Source of the DNA: Bin87 sp034423575 | Lineage (GTDB): Bacteria > Chloroflexota > Dehalococcoidia > Lucifugimonadales > UBA3495 | Length of the DNA: 64,000 nt | NCBI GenBank assembly: GCA_034423575.1 | Contig: DAOUIF010000021.1 | Coordinates: forward strand, 1-64,000 | Direction of reading: 5' to 3' | The notes under the pieces: model-generated | Databases searched by the model: none | Told to the model about the DNA's origin: nothing | Seen by the model: the letters and a program-made list of their open reading frames with translations, nothing else | Made by a program: the position numbers and the translations under genes | Shown here: piece by piece, positions 51,789-60,468 of the stretch | Layout of the letters: each line of letters starts with the position of its first letter | How positions within the stretch are numbered: position 1 is the first letter of the stretch

Positions 51789-52223
51789 ATGACAGAAAAC
51801 ATCTACCACCGCCGGCGGCGTATGTACACGGACCCCGCGGATATTGCCGGGAACAAGATGGCCCCCGCGCGGAAGGTTGACCTGGGGGCGGTTGGAGATT
51901 TCAAGGACCTGCCGGCGCGAGTGCGGCTGGAAAACGGCGAAGAGCACTGGCTGGCCAAGGCCCGGGACGGGCAATACCGACTCCTCTCAATGGTGTGCCC
52001 GCACGCCTTTGGGCGGGTGGTGAAGTGGGACAAGAGTTTTCTTTGTCCCGACCACGGATGGCGGTTCGAAGAGGGGCAGGGGGTGTGCGTGAACGGGCCC
52101 CGGGCGCAGCTGTTCTACCACAACGTGAAGGTGGAAAACGGCCGACTGATCGCCCAGATCCCGGCGGATGATGACTCTTCGGTGACGCACGCGCCGCCGC
52201 CGACGTGGGCTGTGCCCAAGTGA
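51789..52223 (+). CDS. Rieske [2Fe-2S] protein
   Basis: A 144-residue single-domain Rieske protein. Cluster ligands are CPH (VCPHAFGRVV) and CPDH (SFLCPDHGWRF), 16 residues between the two parts, as in ferredoxin components of oxygenases or nitrite-reductase small subunits. An N-terminal extension (YHRRRRMYTDPADIAGNKMAP) precedes the fold. AGGAG 8 bases upstream sets the ATG at 51789. No oxygenase catalytic subunit is adjacent; it may serve one elsewhere. Confidence 0.85.
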   Translation: MTENIYHRRRRMYTDPADIAGNKMAPARKVDLGAVGDFKDLPARVRLENGEEHWLAKARDGQYRLLSMVCPHAFGRVVKWDKSFLCPDHGWRFEEGQGVCVNGPRAQLFYHNVKVENGRLIAQIPADDDSSVTHAPPPTWAVPK

Positions 52224-52291
52224 ACGGGGCGGTGCAATACATCGGCTGAAGATAAACCAATGGCAACACATTACAGGTGGAATGACAGGAA

Positions 52292-54151
52292 TTGATGAAC
52301 AGGAAAGTGAAGCCGCCCGCAGCAATCGCGGCCGTATTGCTGGCAGTCCTCCTGGCTGCCAGCATCGGCGACGTTTCGATGGTAGCCGCCCAGGGCAGTT
52401 CGTCCACTCCGGGCAAACCGGTAGTAATGCCGGGGCAGAGGGATGGCCAGGTTGTCGTCTCATGGGAGGCAGTCGAGCAGGCGAGCCACTATGTCATCGC
52501 CTGGTTGGCTGACGCAGATTACAACGCAGACATAGCGGCGGGCCGCGATTGGCGCAACTCCATGTCATACATAACGATTGCCAACCGCGGCCAGACTTCG
52601 CATACCGTCACGCGGTTGGATCCGACGGCACGATATTGGTTCACCCTGGGCGCGAGGTCCGAGCGACACGGCCGACCGCGGTGGTCGCCATGGGCAGACC
52701 TGGTGACGCCGAGCGTCGACGACGTGGCCTGCACCCACGACCGGGACGCGCTGGTGGCGTTGTACGATTCCACCGATGGAGAAAGTTGGAGGAATAGCGT
52801 CAATTGGCTCAGCGATACTGAGCCGATCGGCAACTGGTTCGGGGTATCCACCGACGGCAACGGCTGCGTGCTGGTTCTCTACCTGGACAACAATGAACTG
52901 GTTGGCAGCATCCCGCCGGAGTTGGGCAATCTGGCCAAGCTGGACACCCTGGACCTCGACGGTAACGAGCTTTCTGGAGAGATACCCCCTGAACTGGGCA
53001 ATCTCAGCAATCTGACCGTCCTGTCAATGGACCACAACGAGTTGAGCGGGCCGATTCCGCCGGAGTTGGGCAATCTCAGCAACCTCACCGATCTTGAGTT
53101 GTGGAACAACGAGCTGACCGGGCAGATACCGGACGAGATTATCGGCCTCACCAACCTCAGGACGCTGGACCTGGACGGCAACAAGCTGACCGGTACGATT
53201 CCCGCAGCGCTGGCCGGTGTTGAGAATCTCGGGGCGTTATGGCTCAGCGATAACGAGTTCACCGGCAGGATACCGCCCGAGCTGGGCAACCTGTCCAGGC
53301 TGGGGTACTTGGGTATCCATAGCAACGAGCTGACTGGTGAGATACCGGCCACGTTGGGCAACCTCTCCAACCTGCGAGGCGTGACCCTCCGCGACAACCA
53401 ATTGACCGGACCGATACCGGAGCAGTTGGGCAACCTGGAGCACATGAGGTGGATCTCGCTCCGGAACAACAAGCTGAGCGGCACGATACCGCCGGAGCTG
53501 GGTAATCTGGTCGACATGGTTTATCTGGGCCTTAACAACAACGAGCTGACCGGGACGATACCGGCGGAGCTCGTCGGCATGACCGACATCGAAGGGTTGG
53601 TCCTTTCCGACAATATGCTGACCGGGCAAATCCCTCCGGAGTTGGGCGATTTGGTCGAGTTGGAGTTTTTGTTCTTGAACGGCAACCGGCTGACCGGCGA
53701 GATACCGGCGGAGTTGGCCAGGCTGGCCAAACTGGAATATCTGTACCTCCTCGAGAATGAGCTGGAGGGAACCATCCCCGCCGAGCTGGCCCAGTTGGGC
53801 GAGTTGAAAGTGCTAGACCTGAATCGGAACGATCTGAGCGGGCCAATCCCACCGGAACTGGGCAACCTGGCCAATCTGGAGGGACTGCACTTGGACAACA
53901 ACCAGTTCAGCGGCTCTATACCGGGGGAGTTGGGCAACTTGGCCAAGCTGGAGGAGCTGCACCTGGATACCAACCGGCTGATCGGTCCGATCCCGGATGA
54001 GCTTACCAATCTGACTGAACTGAGAGTCCTGTACGTGATCCGGAACCAGTTGACCGGGTGCATACCGCCAGCATTGCTGGAAGTGGATGAGAACGACCTG
54101 GATGAGCTGGAGTTACAGGTTTGCGCGGCTACGCTGACCCCATCGAGCTGA
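52292..54151 (+). CDS. Secreted FN3-leucine-rich repeat protein, copy 1
   Basis: A 619-residue exported protein. An N-terminal signal (PAAIAAVLLAVLLAASIGDVSMVAAQG) is followed by a fibronectin-III-like domain (VSWEAVEQASHYVIAWLADADYN to RSERHGRPRWSPWADLV). Next is an LRR N-cap with paired Cys (ACTHDRDALVALYDSTDGESWRN ... WFGVSTDGNGCV), 16 full 24-residue plant-type repeats (NxLxGxIPxELGNLxxLxxLxL), and a Cys-bearing C-cap (NQLTGCIPPALLEV). There is no membrane anchor. The start is TTG 52292 by analogy with the paralog; ATG 52295 is next. Role unknown; binding to a eukaryotic or matrix partner is inference from the eukaryote-like architecture. Confidence 0.85.
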   Translation: MMNRKVKPPAAIAAVLLAVLLAASIGDVSMVAAQGSSSTPGKPVVMPGQRDGQVVVSWEAVEQASHYVIAWLADADYNADIAAGRDWRNSMSYITIANRGQTSHTVTRLDPTARYWFTLGARSERHGRPRWSPWADLVTPSVDDVACTHDRDALVALYDSTDGESWRNSVNWLSDTEPIGNWFGVSTDGNGCVLVLYLDNNELVGSIPPELGNLAKLDTLDLDGNELSGEIPPELGNLSNLTVLSMDHNELSGPIPPELGNLSNLTDLELWNNELTGQIPDEIIGLTNLRTLDLDGNKLTGTIPAALAGVENLGALWLSDNEFTGRIPPELGNLSRLGYLGIHSNELTGEIPATLGNLSNLRGVTLRDNQLTGPIPEQLGNLEHMRWISLRNNKLSGTIPPELGNLVDMVYLGLNNNELTGTIPAELVGMTDIEGLVLSDNMLTGQIPPELGDLVELEFLFLNGNRLTGEIPAELARLAKLEYLYLLENELEGTIPAELAQLGELKVLDLNRNDLSGPIPPELGNLANLEGLHLDNNQFSGSIPGELGNLAKLEELHLDTNRLIGPIPDELTNLTELRVLYVIRNQLTGCIPPALLEVDENDLDELELQVCAATLTPSS

Positions 54152-54222
54152 ACCGTGACAGCAGAGCGTACCGTCGACACAGACAATTCAATCTCAACCA
54201 TGCCCGGACTGGATGACGGAAA

Positions 54223-56232
54223 TTGATTAGCAGAAGAGTGAAAACGACCTCATTGATCGCGATTGCGGCGTTGATCTGTGCGTTCCTTCTTGCCGCGAGT
54301 ATCGGCAACGCTTCGCCGGCCGCGGCGCAGGGCGGCTCGTCCTCGCCGGCGAAACCTCAGGTGATGCCGGGACAGAGTGATGGACAAGTCACCGTCTCGT
54401 GGGAAACCGTCGAGCAGGGGAATTACTATGTCATCGCGTGGCTGGCTTACGCGGATTACAACGCAGCTATTGAGGCCGGACGAGAATGGCGGGACTCCAT
54501 CGTGTACGAGTCTATTCCCAACGACGGCCAGACCTCGCATACCGTGGAAAGGTTGGACCAGACTGCGCAATACTGGTTCGCCGTGGGCACTAGCCCCGGA
54601 CGATTCAGCAGGCCGCGATGGTCGCCATGGGCTAGCTTGGTGCGACCCAGCGGGCCCGCTGCGGCGTGCGCGCCGGACCGGGACGTGCTGGTCGAGCTGT
54701 ACAACTCCACCGGTGGCCCGTATTGGCGGAACCAGCTTAACTGGCTCAGCAATAGCGTGCCCATAGGCGAATGGTTCGGCGTATCCACTGACGGCAACGG
54801 CTGCGTGGTGGTGCTCTACTTGGACAACAACTTCCTGTGGGGCACCATCCCGCCGGAGCTGGGCCGTCTGGCCAAGCTGGACACCCTGGACCTTGACGGC
54901 AACTTCCTGCGCGGGGAGATACCGCCTGAGTTGGGCAATCTCCGCAACTTGACCGTGCTGTCGCTGGATCACAACAGGCTGAGTGGCGCGATCCCGCCGG
55001 AGCTGGGGCAGCTCAGCAACCTCACCGATCTCGAGCTTTGGAACAACGCACTGACCGGTGAGATACCGGACGAGATTATTGGCCTTACCGAACTCAGGAC
55101 ACTTGACCTGGACGACAACGAGCTGACCGGAACGCTTCCGGCTGCGCTGGGCAATCTTGAGAATCTTGGAGCGCTGTGGATCAGCAGTAACGAAATCACC
55201 GGCACAATACCGCCCGAGTTGGGAAACCTGTCCAGGCTGACGGACCTGGGCCTGTACGAAAACGAGCTGACCGGTGGAATACCTGCCGAATTGGGCAACC
55301 TCTCCAACTTGCGCAACCTGTATCTCCACGAAAACCAGTTGACCGGGACAATACCCGCAGAGTTTGGAAATCTCACCGACCTGAACCGCTTATTCCTGCG
55401 CAACAACCGGCTCACCGGCGAGATTCCGACGGAGTTGGGCAACCTGTCCGAACTGGAAATTATCACCATCCGCAACAACCAGTTGAGCGGTTCGATTCCG
55501 CCAGAGTTGGGCAGTCTGCCCAAACTGGAGGTGTTGTACGTTTCCGACAATCGGTTGGAGGGAGCAATCCCAGTCGAGTTGGGGGATCTGGCCGCGTTGG
55601 AGAGATTGCGCTTGAATGGCAACCAGCTAACCGGCCAGATACCGGCGGAGTTGGGCAATCTCTCCAATTTAGAGGAACTGCGACTATTGGAGAATGAACT
55701 GGAGGGTACCCTTCCCGCTGAATTGGCCCAGTTGGGCGAGTTGAAGGTGTTGGACTTGAACCGCAACCGGTTGAGCGGCTCGATACCACCTGAGCTAGGC
55801 AACCTCCCCAATCTGGAGGGACTGCACCTGGATAACAATCAGTTCAACGGCTCGATACCACCTGAGTTGGGGAACCTCGCCAAACTCAAGGAACTGCACT
55901 TGGACACCAACCAGCTGACCGGCGAGATTCCGCATGAGCTGACCAATCTGAACGAACTGAGGGTCCTGTACGTGATCAGGAACCAGTTGACCGGGTGCAT
56001 ACCGCCGGCATTGCTGGCCGTGGACCAGAACGACCTGAACGAACTGGATCTGATGGTCTGCGCGGCTGCGCCGACTACGACTAGCGAAAGCACTAACTTG
56101 GGCGCGCGAAACCTGACAACGTCCGGTTCCGTATCGACGGGTGCTGCAAATACCTCAGAGAGCGCCGAAGAGAGCATCGACGCCGATAATTCCCTTGAAA
56201 TCAAGGTGGGTACGTCGGTAGAGAGCAGATAG
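54223..56232 (+). CDS. Secreted FN3-leucine-rich repeat protein, copy 2
   Basis: A 669-residue paralog of the preceding gene with the same parts: signal peptide (LIAIAALICAFLLAASIGNASPAAAQG), FN3-like domain, Cys-bearing LRR N-cap, 16 repeats in the same register and the same C-cap. It adds a Ser/Thr-rich 45-residue C-terminal extension (ESTNLGARNLTTSGS) with no anchor. Start TTG in GGAAATTGATT matches copy 1 (GGAATTGATG). Tandem duplication is evident from the repeat-by-repeat correspondence. Function unknown. Confidence 0.85.
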   Translation: MISRRVKTTSLIAIAALICAFLLAASIGNASPAAAQGGSSSPAKPQVMPGQSDGQVTVSWETVEQGNYYVIAWLAYADYNAAIEAGREWRDSIVYESIPNDGQTSHTVERLDQTAQYWFAVGTSPGRFSRPRWSPWASLVRPSGPAAACAPDRDVLVELYNSTGGPYWRNQLNWLSNSVPIGEWFGVSTDGNGCVVVLYLDNNFLWGTIPPELGRLAKLDTLDLDGNFLRGEIPPELGNLRNLTVLSLDHNRLSGAIPPELGQLSNLTDLELWNNALTGEIPDEIIGLTELRTLDLDDNELTGTLPAALGNLENLGALWISSNEITGTIPPELGNLSRLTDLGLYENELTGGIPAELGNLSNLRNLYLHENQLTGTIPAEFGNLTDLNRLFLRNNRLTGEIPTELGNLSELEIITIRNNQLSGSIPPELGSLPKLEVLYVSDNRLEGAIPVELGDLAALERLRLNGNQLTGQIPAELGNLSNLEELRLLENELEGTLPAELAQLGELKVLDLNRNRLSGSIPPELGNLPNLEGLHLDNNQFNGSIPPELGNLAKLKELHLDTNQLTGEIPHELTNLNELRVLYVIRNQLTGCIPPALLAVDQNDLNELDLMVCAAAPTTTSESTNLGARNLTTSGSVSTGAANTSESAEESIDADNSLEIKVGTSVESR

Positions 56233-56401
56233 CAGGGTCCGCGACCATGCAGACATTCCGATGTCGTTGCGTCTTCGCTGCTGAACCCCTCGAGCCGGCA
56301 CGACTGGAACACCGGGAGCCTTGGCATTGACCGGAAGGCAGTTGAGCAGCTCTTGTTGGTCGAACCGAACTACTTCCGGTTTCGGCTATCTGATTACCAT
56401 T

Positions 56402-56416
56402 TTATAATGATTATCA
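56402..56416 (+). promoter_or_regulatory. Fur-type operator
   Basis: TTATAATGATTATCA matches the 7-1-7 Fur consensus TGATAATNATTATCA at 13 of 14 defined positions. It lies 26 bp before the -35 box of the DUF1800 promoter. Another Fur-family protein (Zur, PerR) could use it. Confidence 0.5.
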
Positions 56417-56442
56417 AGTTTGAGCGGTATTCCCGTTTTCGG

Positions 56443-56471
56443 TTGACACACCCCCTCAACCCCATTAAACT
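56443..56471 (+). promoter_or_regulatory. Promoter of the DUF1800-DUF1501-NHL operon
   Basis: TTGACA (56443-56448), 17-bp spacer, TAAACT (56466-56471), predicting a start near 56478 and a leader of about 74 nt. Confidence 0.7.
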
Positions 56472-56551
56472 ACCGGCAACCGTCGTAAAGCCGGGAACGA
56501 AGCATGGAATCCCGGCAAAAGCGGCATCAAATCGTAGGAAGGAGGCACAGG

Positions 56552-57952
56552 ATGTCACACAAGGATGACCTGGCACTGATGGCCCATCTGATGCGGCGCG
56601 CCGGCTTTGGCGCCAACCGTGCAGAGTTGGAGCGATGCGTTGCCCAGGGTTACGAAGCCACTGTGGAAGAGCTGATCGATCCCCCGGCAGACCGGGAGGG
56701 CGGAAAGATGGCTCTCCTGCTCCGGTACCACCCAAGCTTCTTGCTCCCCGGCGGCGTGCCCTTCTCCGGGCAGGCGAACTGGATGTACAACATGGTATCC
56801 AGCGACCGGCCCCTGGAAGAGAAGATGACGCTGTTCTGGCACCACGTGTTCGCGACCGGCAACTCCAAGGTTGACAACTGCGACCAGCTGCTCGAGCAGA
56901 TCGACATGCTCCGGGAATATGGCATGGGCAACTATCGGGACATTCTGATTGAACTGTCCAAGAACCCTGCCATGATTTTCTGGCTGGACAACAACGAGAA
57001 CCACCGCGACGCCGTGAACGAGAACTGGGGCCGCGAGCTCCTCGAACTGTTCTCCATGGGCGTTTCCAACTACACCGAGGTCGACGTCCGTGAGTGCTCG
57101 CGGGCCTTCACCGGCTGGACCATCCAGGCCAAGCTGCCGCGCGCTCCGTACGGCCGCTATCCGTGGAAGTTCGCCTATCACGACGAGGACCACGACTACG
57201 GCGAAAAGACCTTCCTGGGCCGGACCGGCAACTTCAACGGTGAAGACATCATCGACATCATCCTGGAAGAGCCGGCAACCTCCCGCTTCATCTGCCGCCA
57301 CCTCTACAACTTCTTCGTCGCCGACGAGCCGCAGGTTCCCGCCTGGACCATCGAGCCGGCCCGCGACGAGGACGCGCTGGACGAGATGATGCAGGCATTT
57401 GAGGACTCCGGGTTTGAGATGAAGGCCGTTCTGCGCCACATGTTCAACTCGCAGTGGTTCAAGGACGCCCGCTACCAGAAGATCAAGAGCCCGGCGGAAG
57501 TGGTCGCTGGCACCCTGCGGATGGTCGGCCTGTTTGAGAACCCGGACCCCGGCGTCCTGAACATCGGCAAGGAACCCACCTACATGGGCCAGTCCATCCT
57601 GGACCCGCCGTCGGTGGAAGGCTGGCACACCGGCCTGGAGTGGATCAACTCCGGCGCCCTGCTGGCGCGCATCAACTTCGTGGCCGACCGCGTGTCCAAC
57701 CCCGATCTGCCCGGCATGCAGGACATCTTTGACCGCATGCAGGAAGACGGCGTAGTCACTCCGGACCACCTGCTGAACGCATGCACCGACTATATGGGCT
57801 TCGTCGAGCTTAGCGAAGAGACGCGCGGCCAGTTGGCCGAGCACGTCCGCGCCGGCGGCGACGTCGATTGGAGCGATCGCACCGCGACCGCCACGCGCAT
57901 CGGCGAGACCATGTCTCTCATCAGCGCCACGACCGAGTACCAGTTCGGCTAA
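56552..57952 (+). CDS. DUF1800 family protein
   Basis: A 466-residue DUF1800 protein: LMRRAGFGANRAELERCVAQGYEATVEELIDPP, KMTLFWHHVFATGNSKVDN, NWGRELLELFSMG and RECSRAFTGWTI with later CRHLYNFFVADEPQ. DUF1800 is usually paired with DUF1501 and often secreted; the function is not established. Here no signal peptide is present. ATG at 56552 has GGAAGGAGG 6 bases before it. Codons are strongly C/G-ending, suggesting high expression. First gene of the operon. Confidence 0.9.
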   Translation: MSHKDDLALMAHLMRRAGFGANRAELERCVAQGYEATVEELIDPPADREGGKMALLLRYHPSFLLPGGVPFSGQANWMYNMVSSDRPLEEKMTLFWHHVFATGNSKVDNCDQLLEQIDMLREYGMGNYRDILIELSKNPAMIFWLDNNENHRDAVNENWGRELLELFSMGVSNYTEVDVRECSRAFTGWTIQAKLPRAPYGRYPWKFAYHDEDHDYGEKTFLGRTGNFNGEDIIDIILEEPATSRFICRHLYNFFVADEPQVPAWTIEPARDEDALDEMMQAFEDSGFEMKAVLRHMFNSQWFKDARYQKIKSPAEVVAGTLRMVGLFENPDPGVLNIGKEPTYMGQSILDPPSVEGWHTGLEWINSGALLARINFVADRVSNPDLPGMQDIFDRMQEDGVVTPDHLLNACTDYMGFVELSEETRGQLAEHVRAGGDVDWSDRTATATRIGETMSLISATTEYQFG

Positions 57953-57964
57953 TCGGGAAAAGTT

Positions 57965-57999
57965 ACGAGCCGGACCGAACCCGGTTCGGCCCGGCTCGT
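57965..57999 (+). terminator. Strong hairpin between DUF1800 and DUF1501 genes
   Basis: Stem ACGAGCCGG/CCGGCTCGT with an inner CCGAAC/GGTTCGG stem, in a 99-bp gap. There is no T-tract, so it more likely stabilises the upstream message or sets the ratio of the two products. Confidence 0.5.
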
Positions 58000-58051
58000 C
58001 GCCAACCGCAGCTCCGGCTGCATCAGGAAACTTCGATAAGGAGCATACGCA

Positions 58052-59185
58052 ATGACCTCCACTAAGAAAGATCCGGTCATCGTGGTCCTGCAGCTCACTG
58101 GCGGCAACGACTACTTCAACACGGTGATCCCCTACAACGACGCGTTGTACTATGACAACCGCCCCGCGGTCCGGTACCAGCGCGAGGACATCATCCCCGT
58201 CAACGACGAGCTCGGCTTCGCCCCCACCATGGGCCCCATGAAGGAGTTGTTCGACGAGGGCAAGGTCGCGGTCATCCACGGCATCGGCTACGCCGACAGC
58301 CCCCGCTCGCACTTCCGCAGCATGGACATCTGGCACACCTGTGAGCCGGACAAGGTTGGAACCGAGGGTTGGGCCGGCCGCGTCGCTCGCGAGATGGACC
58401 CCAACAAGGAAAACGTGCTGACGGCCATCAACTTCGGCCACGGCCTGCCCCGGGCGCTGGCCGTTCCCGGCGTTCCGGTAGCCGCCATCGCCGACCTGAG
58501 CACCTATGGTCTGCTCACCGGCATCGCCGACGTTGACCAGCGCTCGAAGGCCCTGGACCTGTTCTCCAAGATGTACGCTCCCACCGTGGGCGGCAGCTTC
58601 GTGAACGACTACCTGCGCTCCACCGGCACGGACGCCATGGTCGGCGCCGATATCGTGAAGGTCGCGCCGGAGCGGTACTCCAGCAACGTGGAGTATCCCA
58701 ACAGCCCCATCGCCTCCCACCTGCGTGACATCGCTCAGGTGTACATGGCCGATCTGGGCACGAAGATCTTCTACACCCAGCACGGCAGCTTCGACACCCA
58801 CGCCGGCGAAGCCGCGGCCCATCCGGTGCTGTGGAAGGAAGTTTCCGAGGGCATCAGCGCCTTCTTCCAGGACATGAAGGAGCACAATACCGGCGAGAAC
58901 ATCGTCATGTACCTGTTCTCCGAGTTCGGCCGCCGCGTCCGCGACAACGGCTCCGGCACCGACCACGGCGCAGCCGGCGTGGCCTTCGCCATCGGTGACT
59001 CCGTCCAGGGTGGCTTCTACGGCGAGTACCCGTCCCGCAAGAACGAGGACTTGGAGCAGGGCGACCTGGTTCCAAACTACGACTTCCGCGGCGCGTACTC
59101 CAGCATCGTTGAGGACTGGTTGGGCATGGATGCCAACCCCATCGTCAACGGCGCCTTCCCCAAGATGGACATCATCAAGAAGTAA
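58052..59185 (+). CDS. DUF1501 family (sulfatase/phosphatase-fold) protein
   Basis: A 377-residue DUF1501 protein, a family in the alkaline-phosphatase/sulfatase superfamily. Features: VIVVLQLTGGNDYFNTVIPY, PTMGPMKELFDEGKVAVIHGIGY, RSHFRSMDIWHT, TQHGSFDTHAGEA and MYLFSEFGRRVRDNGSGTDHGAAGVAFAIG, which hold the conserved Asp, Glu and His metal-site candidates. Most DUF1501 proteins open with a Tat signal; this one starts directly at the first strand (MTSTKKDPVIVV), so it appears cytoplasmic unless exported otherwise. RBS AAGGAG. Acts presumably with DUF1800; substrate unknown. Confidence 0.9.
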   Translation: MTSTKKDPVIVVLQLTGGNDYFNTVIPYNDALYYDNRPAVRYQREDIIPVNDELGFAPTMGPMKELFDEGKVAVIHGIGYADSPRSHFRSMDIWHTCEPDKVGTEGWAGRVAREMDPNKENVLTAINFGHGLPRALAVPGVPVAAIADLSTYGLLTGIADVDQRSKALDLFSKMYAPTVGGSFVNDYLRSTGTDAMVGADIVKVAPERYSSNVEYPNSPIASHLRDIAQVYMADLGTKIFYTQHGSFDTHAGEAAAHPVLWKEVSEGISAFFQDMKEHNTGENIVMYLFSEFGRRVRDNGSGTDHGAAGVAFAIGDSVQGGFYGEYPSRKNEDLEQGDLVPNYDFRGAYSSIVEDWLGMDANPIVNGAFPKMDIIKK

Positions 59186-59207
59186 ATCCATCGTCCCAGC
59201 AAAAGGT

Positions 59208-59235
59208 GGCGACACAGCCCACCGGTTGTGTCGCC
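59208..59235 (+). terminator. Strong hairpin between DUF1501 and NHL genes
   Basis: Stem GGCGACACA/TGTGTCGCC with a 10-nt loop in an 84-bp gap; no T-tract. Like the hairpin upstream, probably an intercistronic stability element. Confidence 0.5.
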
Positions 59236-59269
59236 GCGAGTCCAACGCGAATCAATTGGAGGAAAAACT

Positions 59270-60319
59270 ATGCCTCAGAATACCGTAGCAAGCGGTCGGG
59301 CATGGCTGTACATCAAGAACGTTGGCCGCCAGGGGCAGGTGGGCATGGGCTTCAGCCAGCCCGTAGGCGTTGCTACCCTCGACGACGGCACGATGTACGT
59401 CGCCAACCGTGGTGGTGAGCAGAACCCCAGCGCTCGGATCACTAAGTGCACCATCGGCAGCACCGACGGCAAGGGCGGCGAGGAGTTCCTGGGCGAATTT
59501 GGCCGGGAAGGCATCGCCTACCAGGCCAGTTCCAGGGGCCTGTTCGAATGGATCACCGGAATCGCTCTCGACGCCGCCGGCAATGTGTATGCTTCCGACG
59601 AGTGGAAGAACATGATCGCCGTATTCGACGCCGACGGCAACCTGGTGAAGCACTGGGGCGAGGCCGGTGACGGCGAAGGGCAGCTCAGCGGCGCCGCCGG
59701 ATTGGTCTTTGACGCCGACGACAACCTCTGGGTGGTTTCGGCCAAGAGCAGCCGAGTGCAGAAGTTCAGCAAGGACGGCGAGTACCTGGGAGGCTTCGGC
59801 ACCAAGGGCAGCGGTCCCGAAGATCTGGAGATGCCCTCTGGCATCGCCATCGACGATGCCGGCGACCTCTACATCGCCGACTGGGGCAACCACCGGGTGC
59901 AGAAGTACACCGCGGGCGGAACCCACCTGCGCACCTTCGGCAGCCGCGGCACCCGCTCCGGCGAGTTGAACCACCCGCTGGACGTCACCATCGACAATGA
60001 GGGTGATGTTTATGTGGCGGACTGGATGAACGAGCGCGTCGTGATCTACGATGCGGACGCCCGTCCTTTGGCCTACCTGGAAGGGGACGCCACCGAGGTA
60101 TCGGAATGGGGCGACCTGTCCCTGAACGCCAACCCCGACATGGTTAAGGCCCGCCGGCGGGTTCCCGACTTGGAGCAGCAGCAGCGCACCTTCCGGATGC
60201 CCATGGGAGTCAGCTTCGACCGCGCGAACAATCGGCTGCTGGTGTGCGACACCCTGCGCTCCCGGCTGCAGATCTACGAGAAGGACGACACCTACCTGGA
60301 CCCGCAGTTCAACCTGTAA
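59270..60319 (+). CDS. NHL-repeat beta-propeller protein
   Basis: A 349-residue propeller with NHL repeats. Repeats include GFSQPVGVATLDDGTMYVAN, LDAAGNVYASDEWKNMIAVFDADGN, FDADDNLWVVSAKSSRVQKFSKDG, IDDAGDLYIADWGNHRVQKY, IDNEGDVYVADWMNERVVIYDAD and VSFDRANNRLLVCDTLRSRLQIYE, about six blades. No signal peptide. It follows GGAGG and shares biased codon use with the two genes before it. Likely a binding partner or scaffold for the DUF1800/DUF1501 pair, or a lactonase/lyase-type propeller. Confidence 0.85.
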   Translation: MPQNTVASGRAWLYIKNVGRQGQVGMGFSQPVGVATLDDGTMYVANRGGEQNPSARITKCTIGSTDGKGGEEFLGEFGREGIAYQASSRGLFEWITGIALDAAGNVYASDEWKNMIAVFDADGNLVKHWGEAGDGEGQLSGAAGLVFDADDNLWVVSAKSSRVQKFSKDGEYLGGFGTKGSGPEDLEMPSGIAIDDAGDLYIADWGNHRVQKYTAGGTHLRTFGSRGTRSGELNHPLDVTIDNEGDVYVADWMNERVVIYDADARPLAYLEGDATEVSEWGDLSLNANPDMVKARRRVPDLEQQQRTFRMPMGVSFDRANNRLLVCDTLRSRLQIYEKDDTYLDPQFNL

Positions 60320-60360
60320 CCTGGCGGTACATCCGGGAAGTGTCTGACATTTCTCCCCAA

Positions 60361-60398
60361 GGACCGGCGCTCTTCACCCCCAGCGTCGGTTCTTTTTT
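60361..60398 (+). terminator. Intrinsic terminator of the DUF1800-DUF1501-NHL operon
   Basis: Stem GGACCGGCGCT/AGCGTCGGTTC (two G-U pairs) with a 10-nt loop, followed at once by TTTTTTG. The clearest terminator in the window. Confidence 0.85.
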
Positions 60399-60468
60399 GT
60401 CTATGCGACAACGATTGGGGCGGGTCCAGGACCCGCCCTTTCTACGTCCATCGGTCGGATCAGGGAGT

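Larger units (their letters stand above)
56233..56551. other. Intergenic regulatory region upstream of the DUF1800 operon
   Basis: A 319-base gap containing a local AT-rich island (about 56390-56440), the Fur-type box and the consensus promoter listed below. No coding frame or RNA gene is supported. Confidence 0.7.

Noticed and set aside
52906..56067. Leucine-rich repeats considered as a DNA repeat array
   Set aside because: The periodicity (72 bp) is that of the coded 24-residue protein repeats; there are no spacers or identical units as in CRISPR.
56555..59245. 896-residue open frame on the minus strand across DUF1800 and DUF1501
   Set aside because: It is antisense to two clear protein families with highly biased codons, which keep the opposite frame open. 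No family features or ribosome site.
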